Assembly: GCA_903813345.2 (NCBI GenBank)
Contig: CAIIXF020000007.1
Span: 10,671,730 to 10,731,729, forward strand
Length of the DNA stretch: 60,000 nucleotides
Reading direction: 5' to 3'
DNA from: Owenia fusiformis
Lineage: Eukaryota; Annelida; Polychaeta; Sabellida; Oweniidae
Shown: positions 28,031 through 39,500 of the stretch, one piece after another
Numbering within the stretch: position 1 is the stretch's first letter
Layout: the number at the start of each line of letters is the position of its first letter
The notes under the pieces: generated by a model
The model's input: only the letters and a program-made list of their open reading frames with translations
Told to the model about the DNA's origin: nothing
Database searches by the model: none
Program-made: the position numbers and the translations under genes

Positions 28031-28150
28031 GTGGTGTGTTTTTAGTTTAAATGTTTGATAGATATATTGTCATTGGCGTAAACTGGTAATGTGGTGTGTT
28101 TTTAGTTTAAATGTTTGATAGATATATTGTCATTGGCGTAAACTGGTATG
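28031..28150 (+). repeat. 60-bp direct tandem duplication
   Basis: Two adjacent 60-bp copies starting GTGGTGTGTTTTTAGTTTAA, identical except at the last two bases (ACTGGTAAT versus ACTGGTATG). The paralogous stretch near 32045 has a single copy. Confidence 0.95.
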
Positions 28151-28484
28151 AAGTAACATATATTGTATCTTTATTGGATTTGCCTTACTTATTTCAACCC
28201 CTGGCTCCGCCACTAACAATATTCCTGTTAACATATGTTTTTATTTTCTTCGTTTTGATAACATTCATGTTAGTATAAGTGTTTTGTCCTTCGTTTTGCA
28301 CTCACAACTTAGTGTTTTTTGTATGCTTCGATTTGACAGTAAATAACTCTACTGTGTTGTTTACAATAGGTATTACTTTAAATGTTTGTTTTTTTATATG
28401 GTACGACAATCGTAGCAGGGTAAGTTACGACATCTTAAATATAAAGAGAGGAAACATCATTTTAAATTTAAACAATTGAAAAAG

Positions 28485-29140
28485 AGACAAGGCGCCAAAA
28501 TTAGTAGAGGTATCGACAACCCAGATACAGCAACAACAGGGAAAATTACGACAACTAAAACATAGGTAAAATCAGCGAAAATCAAATCTTAACAGAGGCA
28601 AATTGCGAGGCAACATACTTGTATGTGCAAGTTAGAGCAATTGAATTAGAGTTAGTAACGGTTAAGTGTACAGTAACTGAAAAAGAAGCAATATCAGGTA
28701 AAATTAAACTGAATCAGAGGTAACATGATGCTAGCATCCCTGGATTTGAAACGGATGTTAGGTTGCGACCGCTCAAAATAGGCCATTAAGGTAGTTAAAA
28801 CCACTGAAAGAGGCAGCATCAATCGAAATCAAACTGACACAAAAGCAATTTGGAAGTTAACACAACTGAAATAGAGGTAATATCAGGTAAAATTACGATT
28901 ATCGAAACGGATGCAACAAGGTTTATAAAAAGGAATTACGTATCCATTTCATTGGAAGCATGTTTTACTTGATATTGTTGGCCGTAAAACTGTTTTGTAA
29001 ATTGAGGAGATATTATAATCACTAAAACAGAGACAACATCTTTGTAAGTTAGAACAACTGAAACTAAGGCATCGTTCCAAAAAAAACGAAATAGATTCAA
29101 CACCAGGGAGATCACGAAAGCCAAAACAGATGCTATAATG
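28485..29140 (+). pseudogene. Decayed mucin-like exon relic in intron C-D
   Basis: Short in-frame scraps resemble the Thr/Glu-rich exon B style and are broken by stops and shifts: VSTTQIQQQGKITTTKT near 28511, EKEAISGKIKLNQR near 28679, TTEIEVISGKITIIETDAT near 28861, ITKTETTS near 29019 and TTETKAS near 29050. No splice-bounded open frame remains. This looks like an old exon that has lost function; the similarity is one of composition and motif only. Confidence 0.4.
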
Positions 29141-29776
29141 TTTAACTTTGTAAAACTCTTTTTGCTTATTCTATTTTTAAAATGTGTTATATACACAGCA
29201 AATTAACAAATATACCGTACAATACTGCTTCAGCTACCATAGACTCGAGCAGTAGCATACGTATGGTACCGACATTTTAGAATGAGCTTTAGAGGTGCAT
29301 GGTATATTGTTCGGTTTTGCATGTACTGTTTTATGCTTATCACCCCTCTGTGTATGTGCAATCATCCATATAAAGGTCTTATCAGATAATACTTGTCATT
29401 TACCATAATAGTAAATGTGTTGCAAACGTGTTGTAAATGATTGCTTTGTATTCAGAGCAATTGATCAAACTGCATAATGTTTCATGTTTACCTACTTGAC
29501 ACTTTCTTTGTATATGTTATCATTATTGATGCGTTTTAATACTCTTATCTTTATGTGTGCTTTAAATGTGTAATTGCTTACAATATTGTATTCTCAAATT
29601 GTTTATTGAATTGCGGATTCCCAAAAGTTATATCATATGAATAATGAATATTATATGAAACAGTTATCATAGCCCAGGAGGGTTTTGCAAGGTGAACGCA
29701 ATGAGTTATGATTGTATTATTTAGCTGAGTATATATATAATGTTTAATCAAACGAATAAAAATGCAAATTTTGCAG

Positions 29777-32017
29777 AGTCTGCCATAACTGCTACTAGCG
29801 TCACAACAGAGGCGGTATCTCCAACTGATACTGAAGCAACAACAGAATCTGATATAATTGCTACTAGTGTTACAACAGTGGCAGTATCTCCAACTGATAC
29901 TGAAACAAAAACAGCGTCTGCTATAACTGCTACTAGTGTCACAACAGAGGCGGAATCTCCAATTGATGCTGAAGCAACAACAGAGTCTGATATAACTGAT
30001 ACTAGTGTCACAACAGAGGCGGTATCTCCAACTGATACTGAAGCAACAACAGAATCTGATAAAATTGCTACTAGTATCACAACAGAAGCATTATCTCCAA
30101 CTGATACTGAAGCAACAACAGAGTCTGATGTAACAGCTACTAGTTTCACAACAGAGCCGGTATCTCCGACTGATACGGAAGCTACAACTGAGTCTGATAT
30201 AACTGCTACTAGTGTCACGACAGAGGCGGTATCACCAACTAATACTGAGGCTACAACAGAGTCTGATGCTTCTAGTGTCACAACAGAGGTGGTATCTCCA
30301 ACTGATACTGAAGCAATAACAGAGTCTGATATAACTGCTTCTATAGTCACAACAGAGGCGGTATCACCAACTGATACTGAAACAAAAACAGAGTCTGATA
30401 TAACGGCTACTAGTGTCACAACAGAGCTGGCATCTCCGACTGATACTGAAGCTAAAACAGAGTCTGATATAACTGCTACTAGTGTCACGACAGAGGCGGT
30501 ATCACCAACTGATACTGAAGCAATAACAGAGTCTGATATAACTGCTACTAGTGTCACAACAGAGCCGGCATCTCCGACTGATACTGAAGCTACAACAGAG
30601 TCTGATATAACTGCTACTAGTGTCACGACAGAGGCGGTATCTCCAACTGATACTGAAGCTACAACAGAGTCTGATATAACTGCTACTAGTGTCACAGCTG
30701 AAGCGGCATCTCCGACTGATACTGAAGCTACAACAAAGTCTGATATAAGAGCTACTAGAGTCACAACTGAAGCGGTATCTCGAACCGATAGTGAAGCAAT
30801 AACAGAGTCTGATATAACTGCTACTAGTGTCACAACAGAGCCGGTATCACCAACTGATACCGAAGCTACAACAGAGTCTGATATAACTGCTACTAGTGTC
30901 ACAACAGAGCCGGTATCTCCGACTGATACTGAAGCTACAACAGAGTCTGATATAACTGCTACTAGTGTCACAGCAGAGGCGGTATCATCATCTGATACTG
31001 AAGCTACAACAGAATCCGATATAACTGCTACTAGTGTCACAACAGAGCCGGTATCACCAACTGATACCAAAGCTACAACAGAGTCTGATATAACTGCTAC
31101 TAGTGTCACAACAGAGCCGGTATCTCCGACTGATACCGAAGCTACAGCAGAGTCTGATATAACTGCTACTAGTGTCACAACAGAGGCGGTATTACCACCT
31201 GATACTGAAGCGACAACAGAATCTGATATAACTGCAACTAGTGTCGCAACAGAGGCAATATATCCAACTGATACTGATGCAACAACAGAGTCTGATATTA
31301 CTGCTACTATTGTCACAACAGAGGCAATATCTCCAACTGATACTGAAGCAACAACAGAGTCTGATATAACTGCTACTAGTGTCACAACAGAGGCAATATC
31401 TCCAACTGATACTGAAGCTACAACAGAGGCAGATATAACAGCTACTATTGTCACAACAGAGGCAATATCTCCAACTGATACTGGAGCAACAACAGGGTCT
31501 GATATAACAGCTACTAGTGTCACAACAGAGACAATATCTCCAACTGATACTGTAGCAACAACAGGGTCTGCTATAACTGCTACTAGCGTCACAACTGAGG
31601 CGGTATTTCCAACTGATACTGAAGCAACAACAGAATCTGATATAATTGCTACTAGTCTCACAACAGGGCTGGTATCTCAAACTGATACTGAAGCGACAAC
31701 AGTGTCTGAAATTACTGCTACTAGTATCATAACTGAAGTGGTATCTCCAACTGATACTGAAGGAATAACAGAGTCTGATATAACAGCTACTAGTGTCACA
31801 ACAGGGCTGGTATCTCAAACTGATACTGAAGCGACAACAGAGTCTGAAATTACTGCTACTAGTGCCACAACAGAGGCGTTATCTCTAACTGATACTGAAA
31901 CTACCCAAGAGTCTGATATTAGTGTTACTTATTTCACAACAGAGGTGGTTTCTCTAACTGATACTGAAGCAAGAACTGACATTGGTCGTGGAACTACTGA
32001 CTTCAAGGCGGACTTAG
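29777..32017 (+). CDS. Giant mucin-like protein, exon D (23-residue repeats)
   Basis: The acceptor is AAATTTTGCAG (AG 29775-29776). The split codon G|AG gives Glu, and the frame continues ESAITATSVTTEAVSPTD, matching the exon C unit in register. The exon is 2241 bp (747 residues, about 32 units), phase 1 on both sides, ending at TTAG|GTACTT (GT 32018). Its last ~40 codons (TTQESDISVTYF, then TDIGRGTTDFK) nearly duplicate the end of exon C, including the non-repeat TDIGRGTTDF motif. Exon D therefore probably arose by duplication of the end of exon C with its intron. A 6-bp in-frame loss near 30268 (ESDASSVTT) is visible. The frame also extends upstream to an ATG at 29740, but that segment is intron-like and is duplicated as non-coding DNA near 33196. 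Confidence 0.75.
29777..32017 (+). repeat. 69-bp coding minisatellite array of exon D
   Basis: About 32 head-to-tail 69-bp units in the exon C register. The last portion (TTQESDISV, then TDIGRGTTDF) is non-repetitive and shared with exon C. Confidence 0.85.
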
Positions 32018-33229
32018 GTACTTTGAGTATTCTTGTTGAATAGTATTTTAGTTTAAATGTTTGATAGATATATTGTCATTGGCGTAAACCGGTATGAAGT
32101 AACATATATCGTATCTATATTGGATTTGCCTTACTTATTTCAACCCCTGGCTACGCCACTCATAATATTCCTGTTAACATGTGTTTTTATTTTCTTCGTT
32201 TTGATAAAATTCATGTTAGTATAAGTGTTTCTGTCCTTCGTTTTGCACTCACAACTTAGTGTTTTTGTATGCTTCGATTTGAAAGTAAAACTCTACTGTG
32301 TTGTTTACAATAAGTATTGCTTTAAATGTTTGATTTTTGATATGTTACGACAATCGAAGCAGGGTAAGTAGAGGTGTCGACAACCCAGATACAGCAACAA
32401 CAGGGAAAATTACGACAACTAAAACATATATTGTTGGCTGTTGAACTGTTTTGTAAATTGAGGGGATATTATAATCACTAAAACAGAGACAACATCTTTG
32501 TAAGTTAAAACAACTGAAACCAAGGCATCGTTGGAAAGTAAACTGAAATAGATTCAATACCAGGGGAGATCACGACAGCCAAAACAGATGCAATATTGTT
32601 TAACTTTGTAAAACTCTTTTTGCTTATTGTATTTCTAAAGTGTGTTATATACACAGCAAATCTGCAAATGTACCGTACAATACTGCTTCAGCTACCATAG
32701 ACTTGAGCAGTAGCATACGTATGGTACAGGAATTTTAGAATGAGCTTTAGGGGTGAATGGTATATTGTTCGTTTTTGCATGTACTGTTTTATGTTTATCA
32801 CCCCTCTGTGTATGTGCATGTTTACCCAACTGCAATCGTCCATATAAAATACTTATCAGATAATACTCGTCATTTACCATTATAGTAAATGTGCTGCAAA
32901 TGTGTTGTAAATGATTGCTTTGTATTCAGAGCAATTGATCAAACTGCATGTTTCATGTTTACCTACTTGACACTTTCTTTGTATATATTATCATTATTGA
33001 TGCGTTTTAATACTCTTATCTTTATGTGTGCTTTAAATGTGTAATTGCTTACAATATTGTATTTTCAAATTGTTTATTGATTTGCCGATTCCCAAAGGTT
33101 ATATTATATGAAACAGTTATCATAGCCCAGGGGGTTCGAGAAAATTTGCAAGGTAGACGCAATGAGTTATCATTGTATTATTTAGCTGAGTCTTTATAAT
33201 GTTTAATCAAACAAATAAAAATGCAAATT
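31891..33229 (+). repeat. Segmental duplication, copy 2 (exon D end plus intron)
   Basis: Paralogous to 27821-29770 with high similarity over the exon end, donor and most of the intron. The similarity stops at AAAAATGCAAATTTT, where copy 1 continues into GCAG and exon D but copy 2 continues TCTCATTGC. The exon D acceptor has no counterpart here, and exon E starts 311 bp further on. Confidence 0.85.
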
Positions 33230-33540
33230 TTCTCATTGCTCTGATTTGCATTTTTTGACTTAATCACCAAATTTATGGAAGGTGTAAAATATTATATATT
33301 ATGATAATCAATTATCATAAATTATTGGCAAAACAAATGAAAGTAGACCATAAGCATGAAGGTAAATAAACCTATCAGTAACATATCAATGGCAAATTAG
33401 GATTTAAATGAAGACTTAATGGAATTGAACCTTCTTCGGTTATGATTTCTATAATGATATAACATGGGCTTTCAATTGTGGAAGCCCATGGATATAATAA
33501 AAACATAATTGGTGATATGATGAATATTTGATCTCTATAG
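32018..33540 (+). other. Intron D-E (1523 bp, phase 1)
   Basis: Starts GTACTT and ends CTCTATAG. The first ~1.2 kb is the duplicate of intron C-D, including a shortened set of mucin-like relics. The last ~310 bp are unique AT-rich sequence. No gene is seen. Confidence 0.65.
32365..32590 (+). pseudogene. Decayed mucin-like exon relic, duplicated copy in intron D-E
   Basis: Carries the same GKITTTKT, ITKTETTS and TTETKAS scraps as the relic in intron C-D, interrupted by stops and with the middle portion missing. It is part of the segmental duplication, so it is not independent evidence. Confidence 0.4.
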
Positions 33541-36500
33541 GTGTCACAACAATATCTTCAAGTGAGACACGGGCACCAACTAAGACAGAGGCGAACTCAA
33601 CAACAGAGTCTGATATAACTGCTACTAGTGTCACAACAGAGGGGGTATCTCCAAGTGATACTGAAGAAACAACAGAGTCTGATATAATTGCTACTAGTGT
33701 CACAACAGAGGCGGTATCTCCAACTGATACTGAAGCAACAACAGAATCTGATATAACTGCTACTAGTGTCACAACAGAGGCGGTATCTCGAACTGATTCT
33801 GAAGCGACAACAGAGTCTGATATAATTGCTACTCGTGTCACAACAGAGGCAGTATCTCCAACTGATACTGAAGCAACAACAGAATCTGATATAATTGCTA
33901 CTAGTGTCACAACAGAGGCGGTATCTCGTACTGATACTGAAGCGACAACAGAGTCTGATATAATTGCTACTAGTGTCACAACAGAGACAATATCTCAAAC
34001 TGATACTGAAGCAACAACAGAATCTGATATAACTGCTACTAGTGTCACAACAGAGGCGGTATCACCAACTGATACCGAAGCGACAACAGAGTCTGATATA
34101 ACTACTACTATTGTCACAACAGAGGCCGTATCACCAACTGATACTGAAGCAACAACAGAATCTGATATAATTGCTACTAGTGTCACAACAGAGGCGGTAT
34201 CTCGAACTGATACTGAAGCGACAACAGAGTCTGATATAATTGCTACTAGTGTCACAACAGAGACAATATCTCCAACTGATACTGAAGTAACAACAGAATC
34301 TGATATAATTGCTACTAGTGTCACAACAGAATCAATATATCCGACTGATACTGAAGCAATAACAGAATCTGATATAATTGCTACTAGTGTCACAACAGAG
34401 GCGGTGTCTCCAACTGATACTGAAGGAAGAACAGTGTCTGATATAGCAGCAACTAGTGTCACAACAGAGGCAATATCTCCAACTGATACTGAAGCAACAA
34501 CAGAATCTGATATAACTACTACTAGTGTCACAACAGAGGCGGTATCTCGAACTGATACTGAAGCGACAACAGAGTCTGATATAATTGCTACTAGTGTCAC
34601 AACAAAATCAATATCTCCGACTGATACCGAAACAATAACAGAATCTGATATAATTGCTACTCATGTCACTACAGAGGCAGTATCTCCAACTGATACTGAA
34701 GCAATAACAGAATCTGATATAATTGCTACTCGTGTCACAACAGAGGCGGTATCTCCAACTGATACTGAAGCAATAACAGAGTCTGATATAACTGCTTCTA
34801 TTGTCACAACAGAGACAATATCTCAAACTGATACTGAAGCAAATACAGAATCTGATATAATTGCTACTAGTGTCACAACAGAGGCTATATCTCCAACTGA
34901 TACTGAAGCGACAACAGAGTCTGATATAACTACTACTATTGTCACAACAGAGGCGGTATCTCCAACTGATACTGAAGCAACAACAGAGTCTGATATAACT
35001 GCTACTAGTGTCACAACAGAGGCAATATCTCCAACTGATACTGAAGCGACAACAGAGTCTGATATAACTGCTTCTATTGTCACAACAGAGGCAATATCTC
35101 TAACTGATACTGAAGCAACAACAGAATCTGATATAACTGCTACTAGTGTCACAACAGAGGCGGTATCACGTACTGATACTGAAGCGACAACAGAGTCTGA
35201 TACAACAGCTTCTATTGTCACAACAGAGGCAATATCTCTAACTGATACTGAAGCAACAACAGAATCTGATATAACTGCTACTCGTGTCACAACAGAGGCG
35301 GTATCTCCTACTGATACTGAAGCTACTGCAGAGTCTGATACAACAGCTACTAGTGTCACAACAGAGGCAATATCTCCAACTGATACTGAAGCAACAACAG
35401 AGTCTGATGTAATTGCTACTAGTGTCACAACAGAGGCGGTATCTCGAACTGATACTAAAGCGACAACAGAGTCTGATATAATTGCTACTCGTGTCACAAC
35501 AGAGGCGGTATCTCCAACTGATACTGAAGCAATAACAGAGTCTGATATAATTGCTACTAGTGTCACAACAGAATCAATATATCCAACTGATACTGAAGCA
35601 ATAACAGAATCTGATATAATTGCTACTAGTGTCATAACAGAGGCGGTGTCTCCAACTGATACTGAAGGAAGAACAGTGTCTGATATAACTGCTTCTATTG
35701 TCACAACAGAGGCAATATCTCCAACTGATACTGAAGCAACAACAGAATCTGATATAACTGCTACTAGTGTCACAACAGAGGCGGTATCTCGAACTGATAC
35801 TGAAGCGACAACAGAGTCTGATATAATTGCTACTAGTGTCACAACAGAATCAATATCTCCGACTGATACCGAAACAATAACAGAATCTGATATAATTGCT
35901 ACTCATGTCACTACAGAGGCAGTATCTCCAACTGATACTGAAGCAAGAACAGAATCTGATATAATTGCTACTCGTGTCACAACAGAGGCGGTATCTCCAA
36001 CTGATACTGAAGCAATAACAGAGTCTGATATAACTGCTTCTATTGTCACAACAGAGGCAATATCTCAAACTGATACTGAAGCAACAACAGAATCTGATAT
36101 AATTGCTACTAGTGTCACAACAGAGGCTATATCTCCAACTGATACTGAAGCGACAACAGAGTCTGATATAACTACTACTATTGTCACAACAGAGGCGGTA
36201 TCTCCAACTGATACTGAAGCAACAACAGAGTCTGATATAACTGCTACTAGTGTCACAACAGAGGCAATATCTCAAACTGATACTGAAGCGACAACAGAGT
36301 CTGATATAACTGCTTCTATTGTCACCACAGAGGCAATATCTCTAACTGATACTGAAGCAACAACAGAATCAGATATAACTGACACTAGTGTCACAACAGA
36401 GGCAATATCTCCAACTGATACTGAAGCAACAACAGAGTCTGATATAATTGCTACTAGTGTCACAACAGAGGCGGTATCTCGAACTGATACTAAAGCGACA

Positions 36501-39500
36501 ACAGAGTCTGATATAATTGCTACTCGTGTCACAACAGAGCCGGTATCTCCAACTGATACTGAAGCAATAACAGAGTCTGATATAACTACTACTATTGTCA
36601 CAACAGAGGCGGTATCACCAACTGATACGGAAGCAACAACAGAATCTGATATAATTGCTACTCGTGTCACAAAAGAGGCGGTATCACCAACTGATACTGA
36701 AGCAACAACAGAATCTGATATAATTGCTACTCGTGTCACAACAGAGGTGGTATCTCCAACTGATACTGAAGCAACAACAGAATCTGATATAATTGCTTCT
36801 AGTGTCACAACAGAGGCGGTATCACCAACTGATACTGAAGCAACAACAGAATCTGATATAATTGCTAATCGTGTCACAACAGAGGCGGTATCTCGAACTG
36901 ATACTGGAGCAACAACAGAATCTGATATAACTGCTACTAGTGTCACAACAGAGGCGGTATCTCCAACTGATACTGAAAGAATAACAGAGTCTGATATACC
37001 TGCTTCTTTTGTCACAACAGAATCGGTATCTCCAACTGATACTGAAGCTACAACAGAGTCTGATATAATTGCTACTAGTGTCACAACAGAGGCAATATAT
37101 CCAACTGATACTGGAGCAACAACAGAATCTGCTATAAGTGCTACTAGTGTCACAACAGAGGCGGTATCTCCAACTGATACTGAAGCAACAACAGAATCTG
37201 ATATAATTGCTACTAGTGTCACAACAGAATCAATATACCCGACTGATACTGAAGCAATAACAGAATCTGATATAATTGCTACTAGTGTCACAGCAGAGGC
37301 GGCGTCTCCAACTGATACTGAAGGAAGAACAGTGTCTGATATAACTGCTTCTATTGTCACAACAGAGGCAATATCTCCAACTGATACTGAAGCAACAACA
37401 GAATCTGATATAACTGCTACTAGTGTCACAACAGAGGCAATATCTCCAACTGATACTGAAGCAACAACAGAATCTGATATAACTGCTACTAGTGTCACAA
37501 CAGAGGCGGTATCTCGAACTGATACTGAAGCGACAACAGAGTCTGATATAATTGCTACTAGTGTCACAACAGAATCAATATCTCCGACTGATACCGAAGC
37601 AATAACAGAATCTGATATAATTGCTACTCATGTCACTACAGAGGCGGTATCTCCAACTGATACTGAAGCAATAACAGAATCTGATATAATTGCTACACGT
37701 GTCACAACAGAGGCGGTATCTCCAACTGATACTGAAGCAATAACAGAGTCTGATATAACTGCTTCTATTGTCACAACGGAGGCAATATCTCAAACTGATA
37801 CTGAAGCAACAACAGAATCTGATATAATTGCTACTAGTGTCACAACAGAGGCTATATCTCCAACTGATACTGAAGCGACAACGGAGTCTGATATAACTAC
37901 TACTATTGTCACAACAGAGGCGGTATCTCCAACTGATACTGAAGCAACAACAGAGTCTGATATAACTGCTACTAGTGTCACAACAGAGGCAATATCCCCA
38001 ACTGATACTGAAGCGACATCAGAGTCTGATATAACTGCTTCTGTTGTCACAACAGAGGCAATATCTCTAACTGATACTGAAGCAACAACAGAATCTGATA
38101 TAACTGCTACTAGTGTCACAACAGAGGCAATATCTCCAACTGATACTGAAGCAACAACAGAGTCTGATATAATTGCTACTAGTGTCACAACAGAGGCGGT
38201 ATCTCGAACTGATACTGAAGCGACAAGAGAGTCTGATATAATTGCTACTCGTGTTACAACAGAGGCGGTATCTCCAACTGATACTGAAGCGACAACAGAG
38301 TCTGATATAACTGCTACTTTTGTCACAACAGAGGCGGTATCACCAATTGATACTGAAGCAACAACAGAATCTGATATAATTGCTACTCGTGTCACAAAAG
38401 AGGCGGTATCTCCTACTGATACTGAAGCAACAACAGAATCTGATATAATTGCTACTCGTGTCACAACAGAGGCGGTATCTCCAACTGATACTGAAGGAAC
38501 AACAGAGTCTGATATAATTGCTACTAGTGTCACAACAGAGGCGGTATCTCGAACTGATACTGGAGCAACAACAGAATCTGATATAACTGCTACTAGTGTC
38601 ACAACAGAGGCGGTATCTCCAACTGATACTGAAAGAATAACAGAGTCTGATATACCTGCTTCTTTTGTCACAACAGAATCGGTATCTCCTACTGATACTG
38701 AAGCTACAACAGAGTCTGATATAATTGCTACTAGTGTCACAACAGAGGCAATATATCCAACTGATACTGGAGCAACAACAGAATCTGCTATAAGTGCTAC
38801 TAGTGTCACAACAGAGGCGGTATCTCCAACTGATATTGAAGCAACAACAGAATCTGATATAATTGCTTCTAGTGTCACAACAGAGGCGGTATCACCAACT
38901 GATACTGAAGCAACAACAGAATCTGATATAATTGCTACTCGTGTCACAACAGAGGCGGCATCTCCAACTGATACTGATGGAACAACAGAGTCTGATATAA
39001 TTGCTACTAGTGTCACAACAGAGGCGGTATCTCGAACTGATACTGGAGCAACAACAGAATCTGATATAACTGCTACTAGTGTCACAACAGAGGCGGTATC
39101 TCCAACTGATACTGAAAGAATAACAGAGTCTGATATACCTGCTTCTTTTGTCACAACAGAATCGGTATCTCCAACTGATACTGAAGCTACAACAGAGTCT
39201 GATATAATTGCTACTAGTGTCACAACAGAGGCAATATATCCAACTGATACTGGAGCAACAACAGAGCCTCATATAACTGCTACTATTGTCACAAAAGAGG
39301 CGGTATCTCCAACTGAGACTGAAGCAATAACAGAGTCTGATATAACTGCTACTAGTGTCACAACAGAGGCGGTATCTCCAACTGATACTGAAGCAATAAC
39401 AGAGTCTGATATAACTGCTACTAGTGTCACAACAGAGGCTGTATCTCCAACTGATACTGAAGCAATAACAGAGTCTGATATTTCTGCTACTAGTGTCACA

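Larger units (their letters stand above)
27821..29770 (+). repeat. Segmental duplication, copy 1 (exon C end plus intron)
   Basis: From GATACTGAAACTACCCAAGA (27821) to the AAAAATGCAAATTTT stretch just before the exon D acceptor, this block is paralogous to 31891-33229. Copy 1 is longer: it has the second 60-bp tandem copy and about 0.5 kb (roughly 28430-28960) that is mostly absent from copy 2. Confidence 0.85.
27948..29776 (+). other. Intron C-D (1829 bp, phase 1)
   Basis: Starts GTACTT and ends TTTTGCAG. It contains a 60-bp tandem duplication (28031-28150), decayed mucin-like coding relics (about 28485-29140) and no intact gene. Most of it is duplicated downstream as intron D-E. Confidence 0.65.

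Noticed and set aside
28279-29196. Short frames at 28279-28479 (+) and 28936-29196 (-) as genes
   Set aside because: They are within intron C-D, of low complexity, and broken or missing in the paralogous intron D-E copy.
29740-29776. ATG at 29740 as the start of a separate gene (MFNQTNKNANFA)
   Set aside because: The same DNA occurs as non-coding sequence near 33196, and a TTTTGCAG acceptor at 29776 gives the in-register phase-1 continuation.
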